Assembly (NCBI GenBank): GCA_017504625.1
Contig: JAFVQU010000015.1
Coordinates: 1 to 48,753, forward strand
Source: Clostridia bacterium
GTDB taxonomy: Bacteria; Bacillota; Clostridia; Oscillospirales; CAG-272
Reading direction: 5' to 3'
Length of the DNA: 48,753 nt
The position numbers and the translations under genes are program-made. The notes below the pieces were generated by a model. That model was not told the DNA's origin and ran no database searches. It saw nothing but the letters and a program-made list of their open reading frames with translations. Positions 25,695-34,638 of this stretch are shown here, piece by piece. How positions within the stretch are numbered: position 1 is the first letter of the stretch; every line of letters starts with the position of its first letter.

Positions 25695-27368
25695 TTATTG
25701 GTTGCGATCTGCAAGCATATCCCTCGCCGCCTGTCTTTGCGCGTCGGTGATGTTGATGCCGCCGAGAATTCTCGCCGCTTCCTCAACTCTCGCCTCACCG
25801 TCAAGCAGGGTGATACTTGTCTGCGCTCTGCCGTCAACCTCTTTTTTGGAAATGAGATAATGATTGTCGGCAAGCGTCGCTATCTGAGCCGAGTGCGTAA
25901 CGCATATTACCTGCACCTGCTTTGCGATATCGTGGAGCTTAACGCCTATCTTGCGCGAGGTCTTGCCCGAAATTCCCGTGTCGATCTCGTCGTAGACCGC
26001 ACAACCGACGCCGTCCTTTTCGTTCAGAACGCACTTGACGGCAAGCATTATTCTTGCCATCTCGCCGCCCGATGCTATCTCTCGCATTGATTGCATAGGC
26101 TCGCCGGGGTTGGTCGCAACGAGAAAATCTATCTCGTCACCGCCAAGTGCCGTAAGCTCACCAGTATGTTCAACGTTTATCTTGAAGGTTACCTTTGGCA
26201 TATCAAGATAAGCCAGCACCTCCATTATTTTCTCCGATGCAACCTCTGCCGCCGCCCCTCTCTTTTCTGAAAGTGCTTTCGCGCTTGCCGCCGCGCTCTT
26301 TTCAAGCTCGACAATCTTCTTTTCGTATTCAGCGGCGCGTTCGTCCGCCTCTTCAATCGCATCAAGTCGCTCTGCGGCTTTTTCTCTGAATTCAAGGATA
26401 GTCTTTATATCCTTGCCGTATTTTCTCTTAAGGCTTGAAATCGCCTCAAGTCTTGTTTCTATCTTATCAAGTCGGTCATCAATGTTTCCGACCTCGTCGT
26501 CGCCAAGCGCGCCGACTCTGTCCGCAAGGTCACTCACCTCATAGCTCATATCGGTCAGCTTTTCGGCGATCTCAACCACCTCGGGCAATACGTCAGATAT
26601 TTTACCCAGCGCATCTGATGCGCGAGTGAGCAAATATGACGCTGACGCGCCCTTTTCACCGCCGCGAAGCGCACGGTAGGCAAAATCAACGTGCTTGTTG
26701 ATCTTCTCGATGCTTCCAAGGCGTATTTTTTCGGCTTCAAGAGCCTCCTCCTCGCCGTCGCGGAGCTTCTTTGCGTCGATATCCTTAATCTGATATTCAA
26801 GCATATCGCGCAAGCGCTCTTTTTCCGCCTCGTCGGTGTTTATCTCGGCAAGCTTTTTCTTATACGAGGTAAGCTCGCGGAAAATCTCGGCGTATTTTGC
26901 TCTGTCTTCATCAAGGTCACCGAAGGAATCGGTCATAAGCACATACGCATTCTTTTCAAACAGAACGCGGCTGTCGTTTTGTCCGTGAATTGAAATAAGC
27001 AGCTTACCAATCTCACGGAGCGCCGTTTTCGTGACCGCTCTGCCGTTTATCCTGACGGTTGATTTGCCGTCAGATGTCAATTTACACGAGATAATAAGCT
27101 CTCCGTCCTCAAGCTCAACGCCAAGCGCCGACAACCTTTCCGCAACGTTGTCAGAAAGTGCTTCAAACGTTGCCTCGGAGTAAGCATAGCTCTCGCCGTT
27201 TCTTATTACGTCGGTCGATACGCGCGCACCGAGAAGCATTGAGAGCCCGTCGATTATAACCGACTTGCCCGCACCCGTTTCACCCGTCAGCACCGAAAAT
27301 CCGCGCTCAAAATCAATATCCGCGCATTTAACGACCGCGATATTTTCAATATGCAGGTTTTTTAACAC
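25695..27368 (-). CDS. recN: DNA repair ATPase RecN
   Basis: A 557-residue SMC-like protein acting early in double-strand-break repair. Walker A GETGAGKSVI is near the N-terminus. A long Glu/Lys/Arg-rich coiled coil fills the middle. The C-terminal half carries the signature SGGEMARIMLAVK and the Walker B region AVYDEIDTGISG. It lies 33 nt downstream of argR, the usual clostridial pairing, and is the last gene of the nusB operon. Confidence 0.95.
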   Translation of the reverse strand: MLKNLHIENIAVVKCADIDFERGFSVLTGETGAGKSVIIDGLSMLLGARVSTDVIRNGESYAYSEATFEALSDNVAERLSALGVELEDGELIISCKLTSDGKSTVRINGRAVTKTALREIGKLLISIHGQNDSRVLFEKNAYVLMTDSFGDLDEDRAKYAEIFRELTSYKKKLAEINTDEAEKERLRDMLEYQIKDIDAKKLRDGEEEALEAEKIRLGSIEKINKHVDFAYRALRGGEKGASASYLLTRASDALGKISDVLPEVVEIAEKLTDMSYEVSDLADRVGALGDDEVGNIDDRLDKIETRLEAISSLKRKYGKDIKTILEFREKAAERLDAIEEADERAAEYEKKIVELEKSAAASAKALSEKRGAAAEVASEKIMEVLAYLDMPKVTFKINVEHTGELTALGGDEIDFLVATNPGEPMQSMREIASGGEMARIMLAVKCVLNEKDGVGCAVYDEIDTGISGKTSRKIGVKLHDIAKQVQVICVTHSAQIATLADNHYLISKKEVDGRAQTSITLLDGEARVEEAARILGGINITDAQRQAARDMLADRNQ

Positions 27369-27401
27369 GTATCTTCCCTCCTTTAAGAATTTTTACGCTT
27401 A

Positions 27402-27863
27402 TCAGTTAAAAGCAAGCAGTCTTTTTATTTTGTTTGATACGCTCTGTGCCGTTTCGCTATCGTGTGTTGCAACGAAAATGGTATCGTCACCCGCAACGCA
27501 GCCGAGAATGTCGCTATCATTAATTCGGTCAATAGAGATCGCGACCGCCTGCGCCATACCGGGCGTAGTCTTAAGCACGATTATGTTCTGAGCGCAAGTA
27601 ATACTCACGACTGTATCGACTATCGAATGACCGAGAAGTCCCGTATTGCGGGGATTCTTTCTTGACACGTGCGACACTACGTACTTATACGCGCCGTCGG
27701 GCATAGCAACCTTAACAAGATCAAGGTCACGGATATCGCGCGAGATAGTTGCCTGAGTTACGTTGTAACCCTCCTCACCAAGAAATTCAATAAGCTCGTC
27801 CTGTGTTTCTATTTCATACCTGGTTATAAGCTCAAGTATTTTTTCCTGTCTTCCCTTTTTCAT
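27402..27863 (-). CDS. argR: Arginine repressor ArgR/AhrC
   Basis: A 153-residue hexameric regulator of arginine metabolism. The N-terminal winged helix shows YNVTQATISRDIRDLDLVKV. The C-terminal arginine-binding domain shows GMAQAVAISIDR and CVAGDDTIFVAT. It sits between nadK and recN, the conserved clostridial position. Confidence 0.95.
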   Translation of the reverse strand: MKKGRQEKILELITRYEIETQDELIEFLGEEGYNVTQATISRDIRDLDLVKVAMPDGAYKYVVSHVSRKNPRNTGLLGHSIVDTVVSITCAQNIIVLKTTPGMAQAVAISIDRINDSDILGCVAGDDTIFVATHDSETAQSVSNKIKRLLAFN

Positions 27864-27877
27864 TTTGTATCTCCAAA

Positions 27878-28762
27878 TTATTTATCGTTCATTTTCTGTC
27901 TTAAGCGCTCGTAGAAGCTGTCGCTCTTGAGCTTGATAAAGCTGGTCTGCAAGGGTGAGCGAGTAATCTTGACCGATTCACCGATGCAAAGCTCGTAATT
28001 AATTCGTCCGTCAACCGTTAAGAAGAGTGTTTTTTCTCTCTGGCAGATATTTTTTATCTCAAGATTTGAACTATCCCTGAAAACGAGAGGACGCGCATAA
28101 AGTGAGTGCGGACAAATAGGCGTTACGCAAAGGCAGTTAAGGCGCGGATCAACTATCGCTCCGCCTGCCGCCAGCGAATATGCCGTAGAGCCCGTAGGAG
28201 TTGAGATTATAAGTCCGTCGGAGCGATATGAGGTGATATACTGACCGCCCTCGTAGAGCTCGATGTCAACTACTCTTGAAATAGATCCGTTTGAAAGCAC
28301 CGCGTCATTGAGCGCGTATTCAGTCTTCTTGACCGTGCCGTCCTTATTGACAAGCTCAATATTTATCATTGAGCGCGTTTCAATTTCGTACTCGCCCAAA
28401 ACTATTCTCTTAAGCTCTTCCATCTCGCTAAGCTCAAGCTCCGCCATATAGCCGAGTCTGCCGAGATTAAGTCCAAGCACGAGAGTGTTGGTGGCCGCCG
28501 CGCGTCGAGCAGACTCCAGTATCGTGCCGTCTCCGCCAAGCACGATGACCGCATCAACCGTACCGTAAGCCTCCTCGGGATAAACAAATGTAAACCAGAC
28601 CTTTGGCTTTCCAAAGCGGCAAATCTTATCCTTGTTAAAGCTCAAAAGGCATATCTCACAGCCGAGTGTATCTAGATATTCAGCAACCTTAAAAGCGGCA
28701 CTTGCCTTATCGCAAATATTGAAATTGGTTATAAGAAGTATCTTTTTTATCTGTTTTTCCAT
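27878..28762 (-). CDS. nadK: NAD kinase
   Basis: Makes NADP+ from NAD+ and ATP. The 294-residue protein has the GGDGT motif in VIVLGGDGTILES and the conserved PTGSTAYSLAAGG loop. It lies 15 nt before argR and 12 nt after tlyA in the same operon. Confidence 0.95.
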   Translation of the reverse strand: MEKQIKKILLITNFNICDKASAAFKVAEYLDTLGCEICLLSFNKDKICRFGKPKVWFTFVYPEEAYGTVDAVIVLGGDGTILESARRAAATNTLVLGLNLGRLGYMAELELSEMEELKRIVLGEYEIETRSMINIELVNKDGTVKKTEYALNDAVLSNGSISRVVDIELYEGGQYITSYRSDGLIISTPTGSTAYSLAAGGAIVDPRLNCLCVTPICPHSLYARPLVFRDSSNLEIKNICQREKTLFLTVDGRINYELCIGESVKITRSPLQTSFIKLKSDSFYERLRQKMNDK

Positions 28763-28774
28763 AATAACCTCTAT

Positions 28775-29557
28775 TTAATCGGCACACAAAAGCTTTGTGA
28801 GCCTTTTTAATGATTCATCGGTGAATCTTGTTTCTCCGCTCTTCCGGAAAAGCGCAAGGTATTCGCGGTTTCCGTCACCGCCCTCAATAAGCGAACGAAT
28901 AAGCCCGCAAAGTGCAAGTCCGCAAAGCGATGCTGACTCAACTACACGCCACACCGCCATTTCTCTGTCACGTGGCTTCTTCACAATTCCGTTTTTGCCA
29001 ATCGCGCTCTTGCCCGCCTCAAACTGGGGCTTTACCAGGCTGATAAACAGCGCTCCGTCACACAAGACCGAGGAAATTGGTGCATGAAGAAGTGTTTGAG
29101 AAATAAAGGACACATCGGTGACCGCAATATCAAAAAATCCGAATTCATCGGGATTAAGCCCTCTTGCGTTGAAGCCCTCTATCGAGGTCACTCTATCATC
29201 ACAAAGTAACTTGTCGTGGAGCTGTCCTCTGCCCGTATCCACAGCGCAGACGCTCTTTGCTCCGTTTTGCAAAAGGCAATCGGTAAATCCGCCCGTAGAT
29301 GCCCCGACGTCAATACAACGCTTGCCTTTGACATCTACTTTGAACGCTTCAAGAGCGCCCTCAAGCTTAAGACCGCCTCGTCCGACGTATTTATCGGCCT
29401 CAAGTATTTCAACGGCATGCTCTCCGTCGTCAATATCCTCAGATGCTTTTTTTATTAGCCTGCCGTCAAGCATGACCTTTCCCTCGGATATAAGTCGGTT
29501 TGCTTTGGTACGGCTCTCAACGAATCCGTAATCGCAAAGATAAAGGTCTGCTCTCAT
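28775..29557 (-). CDS. tlyA: TlyA-family rRNA 2'-O-methyltransferase
   Basis: A 260-residue protein with an N-terminal S4 RNA-binding domain (residues 1-60: ESRTKANRLISEGKVMLDG) and a C-terminal SAM-dependent FtsJ-like domain (DVGASTGGFTDCLL). Family members 2'-O-methylate cytidines in 16S/23S rRNA and are sometimes annotated as hemolysins. The start overlaps the stop of the PAP2 gene (ATGA), indicating translational coupling. Confidence 0.92.
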   Translation of the reverse strand: MRADLYLCDYGFVESRTKANRLISEGKVMLDGRLIKKASEDIDDGEHAVEILEADKYVGRGGLKLEGALEAFKVDVKGKRCIDVGASTGGFTDCLLQNGAKSVCAVDTGRGQLHDKLLCDDRVTSIEGFNARGLNPDEFGFFDIAVTDVSFISQTLLHAPISSVLCDGALFISLVKPQFEAGKSAIGKNGIVKKPRDREMAVWRVVESASLCGLALCGLIRSLIEGGDGNREYLALFRKSGETRFTDESLKRLTKLLCAD

Positions 29558-30018
29558 AATACAAGACTTAAAAGGAGCGACGAGCCGATACCCACGAACA
29601 CTCCCGCAAACACCTGAAGCGGAGTATGTCCTACAAGCTCACCAAGAGCCTTTTGGGTCATTTCGGGGTCGTTTTTAGCCTTTGCAAGCTCCTCAAATAT
29701 CTGATTGAGCGCCTTTGCGTGCTTGCCGACCTCACGGCGCATTCCCATAGCGTCACGCATAACTATCATTGCAAGCACCGCGCTTATCGCAAACTCGGCA
29801 GATGCAAATCCGCATCTCACTGCCGCCGCAGTCGCTACGCCGCACACCGCCGCAGTATGCGACGAGGGCATTCCGCCCGTGCCGAAGAAAAACTCGGTAA
29901 AGGTGAACTTTTTAAGCTTGAATACTCCCGTAAAGCCCTTTAATATCTGAGCCATGAGCCAGGAGCATACTGCGCTCATAAGTATATAATTCGTAAAAAT
30001 ATCTACTATATATTTCAT
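29554..30018 (-). CDS. Divergent PAP2 family membrane protein (YuiD-like)
   Basis: A 154-residue protein with about four membrane segments and the divergent PAP2 motif GGMPSSHTAAVCG, followed by RDAMGMRREVGKHA. Relatives may act on lipid phosphates; the reaction is not established. The start at 30018 is chosen because AAGGAA precedes it and because an upstream ATG would reach into ispA. In many Clostridia this gene lies between ispA and dxs. Here dxs is absent and tlyA follows directly. Confidence 0.85.
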   Translation of the reverse strand: MKYIVDIFTNYILMSAVCSWLMAQILKGFTGVFKLKKFTFTEFFFGTGGMPSSHTAAVCGVATAAAVRCGFASAEFAISAVLAMIVMRDAMGMRREVGKHAKALNQIFEELAKAKNDPEMTQKALGELVGHTPLQVFAGVFVGIGSSLLLSLVL

Positions 30019-30031
30019 TCCAAAATTCCTT

Positions 30032-30934
30032 TTAATTTTCTCTGTCGCAGAGGTAGAGCGCAAGAGCAATAAGTCGCTCGCTTCCCTCGATATCGGCTAT
30101 CTGCTTTATTGCGGACACAGTCATCTCTTCTGCCTGTGCGCGCGCCTGCTCAACGGTAAAGAACGAAAGGAAGGTGGTCTTGTTCTTGTCCTTATCAGAG
30201 CCTACGCTCTTACCTAAGACCTCCTCGCTTGCCGTAGCATCAAGAATATCGTCGATTATCTGGAACGCAAGTCCTATTCTCTGCGCAAAAGCAGTGAGCT
30301 TTTCAACTCTCTCGTCGTTGGGGGCAATTCCCGCCGCGAGTGCGCCCAGCTGAACGGACACGCATATCATCGCGCCCGTCTTACCAAGATGAAGCTCAAC
30401 AAGCTGCTCCTCGGTCAGCTTATTGCTTTCACCGTAAAGGTCGGTGACCTGACCTCTCACCATACCAAAGCTTCCCGCCGCGCCCGACAAGAGCGCAACC
30501 GCAGTAGCGGCGCAATCACCCGTAACGTGAGGATTCATAACGCATACCGAAAACGCGTCGGTAAGCAATCCGTCGCCCGCCAAGGTAGCCATAGCCTCGC
30601 CGTAAACCTTGTGGCAGGTGGGATTTCCGCGTCGCATATCGTCGTCGTCCATACAAGGAAGATCATCGTGGATAAGCGAATAGGTGTGTATCATCTCAAC
30701 CGCCTCTGCAAAGGGGATCGCCGCCTCTACGTTGCCGCCGAGCATACGGCAGCTCTCGATAACGAGAGAAGGTCTTATTCTCTTACCGCCCGAAAGCAAA
30801 CTGTATCTCTGCGCCTCGTACAGCTTTGATGCGGGGGAGGCGTCAACCGCATATAATTTCTCAAGCTCGGCTTCAATAAGCGCTTTATTTTCACTTACTA
30901 TCGCCTTTGCCATATTCTTTTCGTAGTTAATCAT
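30032..30934 (-). CDS. ispA: Farnesyl/geranyl diphosphate synthase
   Basis: A 300-residue trans-prenyltransferase that builds C10-C20 isoprenoid diphosphates for quinones and the undecaprenyl carrier. First aspartate-rich motif: LIHDDLPCMDDDDMRRG. Second: FQIIDDILD. KRIRP near residue 52 binds pyrophosphate. Chain length cannot be fixed by eye. It follows xseB by 14 nt. Confidence 0.93.
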   Translation of the reverse strand: MINYEKNMAKAIVSENKALIEAELEKLYAVDASPASKLYEAQRYSLLSGGKRIRPSLVIESCRMLGGNVEAAIPFAEAVEMIHTYSLIHDDLPCMDDDDMRRGNPTCHKVYGEAMATLAGDGLLTDAFSVCVMNPHVTGDCAATAVALLSGAAGSFGMVRGQVTDLYGESNKLTEEQLVELHLGKTGAMICVSVQLGALAAGIAPNDERVEKLTAFAQRIGLAFQIIDDILDATASEEVLGKSVGSDKDKNKTTFLSFFTVEQARAQAEEMTVSAIKQIADIEGSERLIALALYLCDREN

Positions 30935-30948
30935 AAAAAGTCCTCAAA

Positions 30949-31194
30949 TCAATTGTTCGAGTCACCAACAGGCATATCAACAAGCTCGATCTCGCCGTCC
31001 TTACCCTGCTGAAGTATCTTTATTTTTCTCTTGGCATCCTCAAGCTCTGCGGCGCATTTTGTCGCAAGCTTAACGCCCTCCTCATATAGCTTTACCGACT
31101 TGTCAAGCGGGAGCTTTTCACTTTCAAGCTCGCCTGCTATCTCCTCAAGCCTTGCCATTGATTCCTCAAGACTAAATTTCTTTTTCTCTGCCAT
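30949..31194 (-). CDS. xseB: Exodeoxyribonuclease VII small subunit
   Basis: An 81-residue protein, mostly one helical hairpin: FSLEESMARLEEIAGELES and LPLDKSVKLYEEGVKLA. It combines with XseA in ExoVII, which trims single-stranded DNA from both ends. Its start overlaps the stop of xseA. Confidence 0.93.
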   Translation of the reverse strand: MAEKKKFSLEESMARLEEIAGELESEKLPLDKSVKLYEEGVKLATKCAAELEDAKRKIKILQQGKDGEIELVDMPVGDSNN

Positions 31195-32417
31195 TATTTA
31201 TGACCTCTCTTTTCATCTATCTCATCGATAGTCGCCTGTGCGACACCGTCCATAAGTCTTATTTTTACCTTATCTCCGGCATTAAGCTCGCCTACCGACG
31301 AGACTATCTCTCCGCTCTCATTTTCAAGCGCGCTATATCCGCGGGCAAGCACCGCCAACGGACTCACTCCCTCAAGCTTAGCCAAAGCAAGCTTGAACGC
31401 GCTCTCAGTCGCGCTATATTTCGCATTTATCGAGGTGTTGAGTCTTTCCACCAACAGCTCAAGCCGTGCGCAACGCTCGCTTAGTCTATTGATCGGGGAA
31501 AAACGCTCGATATTGCTCTTGGCAACCTCAAGTCTGCCGTCAAGCGCACCGATATTTCTTTCAACAACCGATCTGCATCTGTGAGCCAGATGATCTATAT
31601 GCAAAAGCAGCTCACGCGTATCGGGAAATGCAAGCTCTGCCGCGGCACTTGGAGTAGGCGCGCGTTTATCTGCTACAAAGTCGCATATAGTAAAATCGGT
31701 TTCGTGTCCGACTGCCGAAATTACGGGTATACGCGAATCGGCTATTACTCTTGCGAGATTTTCATCGTTAAATCCCCAAAGGTCTTCCATCGAGCCGCCG
31801 CCGCGCCCGATTATTATAAGGTCAACGCTGTGCTTGTTATTAAAAAAGAGTATTCCGCTTGCAAGGCTTTTCGGCGCAAGCTCCCCTTGCACGTATGCGG
31901 GATAAACGATTATCTCGGCTGACGGACAGCGTCTGCCCGACACGTTGATTATATCGTGAAGCGCCGCGCCCGACGCCGAGGTGATAACTCCTACGCTTCG
32001 CACGAATTTAGGTATCGGCTTCTTTCTCTCGGGAGCGAAAAGTCCCTCGCCTTCAAGCTTCGCCTTCAACTGCTCAAATGCGATAGCAAGCGCACCGATG
32101 CCGTCGGGCTGCATATCGTCGATGATTATCTGATAATCGCCGCTTACCGTATAGGTCGATATTTTGCCGTGAACGACCACCTTCATCCCGCTCTCAGGGC
32201 GAAATTTGAGCTTTTGCGAATATCCTCTGAACATTACAGCCTTTATTGAGGCATTAGAATCCTTAATTGAAAAGTAAAGATGGCCCGACGAGAAGTTGCT
32301 CTTGAAATTTGAAATCTCACCGCGGAGCCAAACGTCACGAAGCTGCGGACTTGACTCAAGCACCATCTTGATATATTCATTTATTTGCGATACGCTGAAA
32401 ATCAAGTCCTTTTGCAT
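31194..32417 (-). CDS. xseA: Exodeoxyribonuclease VII large subunit
   Basis: A 407-residue protein: N-terminal OB-fold (FSVSQINEYIKMVLE; LRGEISNFKSNFSSGHLYFS), then the catalytic core with IIGRGGGSMEDLWGFN and SAVGHETDFTICDFVAD, then coiled coils that bind XseB. A clean one-base overlap with xseB shows coupling. Confidence 0.95.
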   Translation of the reverse strand: MQKDLIFSVSQINEYIKMVLESSPQLRDVWLRGEISNFKSNFSSGHLYFSIKDSNASIKAVMFRGYSQKLKFRPESGMKVVVHGKISTYTVSGDYQIIIDDMQPDGIGALAIAFEQLKAKLEGEGLFAPERKKPIPKFVRSVGVITSASGAALHDIINVSGRRCPSAEIIVYPAYVQGELAPKSLASGILFFNNKHSVDLIIIGRGGGSMEDLWGFNDENLARVIADSRIPVISAVGHETDFTICDFVADKRAPTPSAAAELAFPDTRELLLHIDHLAHRCRSVVERNIGALDGRLEVAKSNIERFSPINRLSERCARLELLVERLNTSINAKYSATESAFKLALAKLEGVSPLAVLARGYSALENESGEIVSSVGELNAGDKVKIRLMDGVAQATIDEIDEKRGHK

Positions 32418-32435
32418 TTTTCTACCCTTTAAAAG

Positions 32436-33407
32436 TTATTTTTCAGATAAGTATTTTCTTCGTCCGAGCAGTGCGATACCTGCCGCGTTATCAGACGAAA
32501 ATTCGGGCGCGGAGAAATACACGTTGTCAAATACCGACAATTGCTCCTTTATCCTGCCGTTGCTCATAACGCCGCCCGCGTAAATTATCGGGATATTTTC
32601 ATATTCTGCTCTCAGATTTTCCGTGAGCCTTGCAAGCGTGTCACCGATAAAATCAAAGCAATACGCGCTTACTCTTCCCTTGTCACCACACTCACGGTAA
32701 AGCTTTGCGGCAAGGTTTTCAAGTCCCGAAAGATTACATTCAAGTCCATTGACAGAAATTCTCGTCTTGCTCTTTTCATAAGCACTTGAAAGTGAAAGCC
32801 TCTCCATCTCACGTCCGCAGGGGAATTTAAGCTCCATAAGCACGCCAGTGCGGTCGATTGCCTGTCCCGCGTTTATGTCTGCGCTACCGCCTATCTGCTC
32901 AACGGTAAAACCGTCGCCATCGGGCTTTACAAGCAAGATGTCGGTCGTACCTCCCGACACGTGAAATGCCGCAAAGGGCTTGTCACCGTCAAGAAGGTCA
33001 AGTCTTTGAGCGGAATAAAGCGCCGCCGTTATATGTCCCGCCTGATGAGAGAATTTATACGAATGACAACCCGTCACCGCGCCAATGCTTGACGCGCTTG
33101 CAACACCCGCCAAAAAGCATGGCATATACGAGCCCTCAACGTCACGCGGAGTTGCCGAATAACCGACCGCAACTATTTCCCTGTTCGGATAATCCGCATT
33201 GAGAAAGTCTTTAAGCTCGTCCATAATAAGCGGAAGATTTTTCGAGTGAGCAAATAGCGCGTCACTCTGTCTGAGTCCTCGCTCTCCCTCTGCAACGGGC
33301 AAAAGTCTTTTTAAATTCAATACGACCTTGCCATCACTGTCACACAGTGCGACAGAAGTAGTATAATTGCTCGAATCTATTCCGACAAAAAGCTTGTTTT
33401 TAAGCAT
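32436..33407 (-). CDS. TsaD/Kae1-family (peptidase M22) paralog
   Basis: A 323-residue ASKHA-fold protein of the M22/Kae1 family. It keeps the metal motif H-x3-H in FSHQAGHITAAL and the ATP motif FHVSGGTTDILLV, but its start FVGIDSSNYTTSVAL is not the TsaD signature (ETSCDETAVA). So it is probably the clostridial paralog that travels with nusB/xseA, not the tRNA t6A enzyme itself. Its function is not settled. The start overlaps the nusB end by 8 bp; the longer upstream extension is nusB sequence out of frame. Confidence 0.8.
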   Translation of the reverse strand: MLKNKLFVGIDSSNYTTSVALCDSDGKVVLNLKRLLPVAEGERGLRQSDALFAHSKNLPLIMDELKDFLNADYPNREIVAVGYSATPRDVEGSYMPCFLAGVASASSIGAVTGCHSYKFSHQAGHITAALYSAQRLDLLDGDKPFAAFHVSGGTTDILLVKPDGDGFTVEQIGGSADINAGQAIDRTGVLMELKFPCGREMERLSLSSAYEKSKTRISVNGLECNLSGLENLAAKLYRECGDKGRVSAYCFDFIGDTLARLTENLRAEYENIPIIYAGGVMSNGRIKEQLSVFDNVYFSAPEFSSDNAAGIALLGRRKYLSEK

Positions 33408-33927
33408 TTTCTTCTGCAGATGCAGGCTCCTCTGCCTCAACCTCTGCGCTCTCGTCCGTGCTTGCGCCCTTGGTAGCCTTCTCTGCAAGTGCTTCGGCAA
33501 CTACCGCCTCAAAGCCCTTCTCATTGCTATCCTTAAAGAAGCCCGAAAGCACGCCGTTAACAAAGCGCTTAGCTCCATCCTCACCGTATTTGAGCGTAAG
33601 CTCAACCGCCTGACTTATAGAAACGTTCGAGGGAATGTCGTCTGCGTAAAGCATCTCGTAAACCGCAATTCTGATAACTGTTCTTGAAACCTTGGAAAGT
33701 CTGTCCGCCTTCCATCCCTTTGAGTACTTAGTGATTATCGCATCAAGCACCTCCGACTTCGACACTACGCCAAAGAAGGTGTCCTTGATATAGTTGTTGT
33801 GCGGTATCTCTCTGTTCTCGCACGCAAGAGCGTAAATATTCTGAGGCTCGTCACCGCTTCTGAACTCGGTTTCGAAAAGGAGCTTGAAAAGGATATCTCT
33901 CGCCTCAACTCTTGAAATTTTTGCCAT
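33400..33927 (-). CDS. nusB: Transcription antitermination factor NusB
   Basis: A 175-residue helical RNA-binding protein that with S10 (NusE) supports antitermination on rRNA operons. Motifs: SRVEARDILFKLLFE, ISQAVELTLKYGEDGAKRFVNGVL. The C-terminal 35 residues are a low-complexity Glu/Ala tail, longer than usual. The start at 33927 has GGGAGG upstream. First gene of the nusB-to-recN operon. Confidence 0.93.
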   Translation of the reverse strand: MAKISRVEARDILFKLLFETEFRSGDEPQNIYALACENREIPHNNYIKDTFFGVVSKSEVLDAIITKYSKGWKADRLSKVSRTVIRIAVYEMLYADDIPSNVSISQAVELTLKYGEDGAKRFVNGVLSGFFKDSNEKGFEAVVAEALAEKATKGASTDESAEVEAEEPASAEENA

Positions 33928-33999
33928 AATATTGCCTCCCTGCCGCACATAGCGACGTAAGTTTATACTGATTTTGCGCATAATTAGCCAATTATATAT

Positions 34000-34028
34000 A
34001 TTATACTATATTTTTATTATATTGTCAA
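34000..34028 (-). promoter_or_regulatory. Sigma-A promoter of the nusB-to-recN operon
   Basis: TTGACA (34023-34028), 17-bp spacer and TATAAT (34000-34005) on the minus strand. Ten tightly packed genes follow down to recN. Confidence 0.85.
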
Positions 34029-34106
34029 GATTTGATAACGTCTTTTATGCAATAAAATGAAAAAATATTCATTTAAATATTAACCAAAATATTTTTTCTC
34101 AGCTTA

Positions 34107-34135
34107 TTGCACAAGTAGCTTTTTTATGTTAAAAT
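34107..34135 (+). promoter_or_regulatory. Promoter of the membrane-protein/SGNH-like pair
   Basis: TTGCAC (34107-34112), 17-bp spacer and TAAAAT (34130-34135). A start site near 34142 argues against the in-frame GTG at 34141 as the translation start. Confidence 0.55.
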
Positions 34136-34185
34136 AATGGGTGAAAATAAAAAGGATGGGCTATTTAGCCGAATTAAGACGAATA

Positions 34186-34638
34186 ATGAAAAAAAATCTG
34201 AATTTTCTTATTTCCCGAGGCGCAATATACTACACCTGCTTTTCGGGGGCTTACTTTATAATTTCCCTTATCGCGCAAAATACAAAACCGCTTGAACCAA
34301 AGCATTTTCTCTCAATGCTGCTTTTCTCGTATATTCTGGCGCTCGGCAGTATGCTTTGCAGACTTGAAGACATTTCCCGCGCCGCATCACGTTGCTACCA
34401 TGCAATATGCTTTGTAGGTGGATTTGTCCTTTTTCTTGCTTTATGCAAGGTGAATGTCAAGCCGCTGTCAATAGCCACCGCCATTTTCGCGGTTATCTAT
34501 GGAATAGTTGCCACCGTGTCTGAAATCAGACGCGCTCGTGCCCCGAAAAATGCTGAGCAAGAGCCTCGAAAGAAGTCAAAGCCCGAATACACCTCGATAT
34601 TCTCAACACCTAGCTCAGAAAAGGATAAACGCAGATGA
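34186..34638 (+). CDS. Small four-helix membrane protein, DUF3021-like
   Basis: A 150-residue protein with four hydrophobic segments and a basic, Glu/Lys-rich tail. The helix arrangement and size resemble DUF3021 proteins, but I see no diagnostic motif. The start is uncertain: ATG 34186 fits the promoter, though its ribosome site is weak, and an in-frame ATG lies at 34156. Its stop overlaps the start of the next gene (ATGA), so the two are co-translated and may form a membrane pair. Confidence 0.6.
   Translation: MKKNLNFLISRGAIYYTCFSGAYFIISLIAQNTKPLEPKHFLSMLLFSYILALGSMLCRLEDISRAASRCYHAICFVGGFVLFLALCKVNVKPLSIATAIFAVIYGIVATVSEIRRARAPKNAEQEPRKKSKPEYTSIFSTPSSEKDKRR

Noticed and set aside
34141-34185. 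Upstream GTG start for the DUF3021-like protein
   Set aside because: It coincides with the predicted transcription start and lacks a ribosome site.
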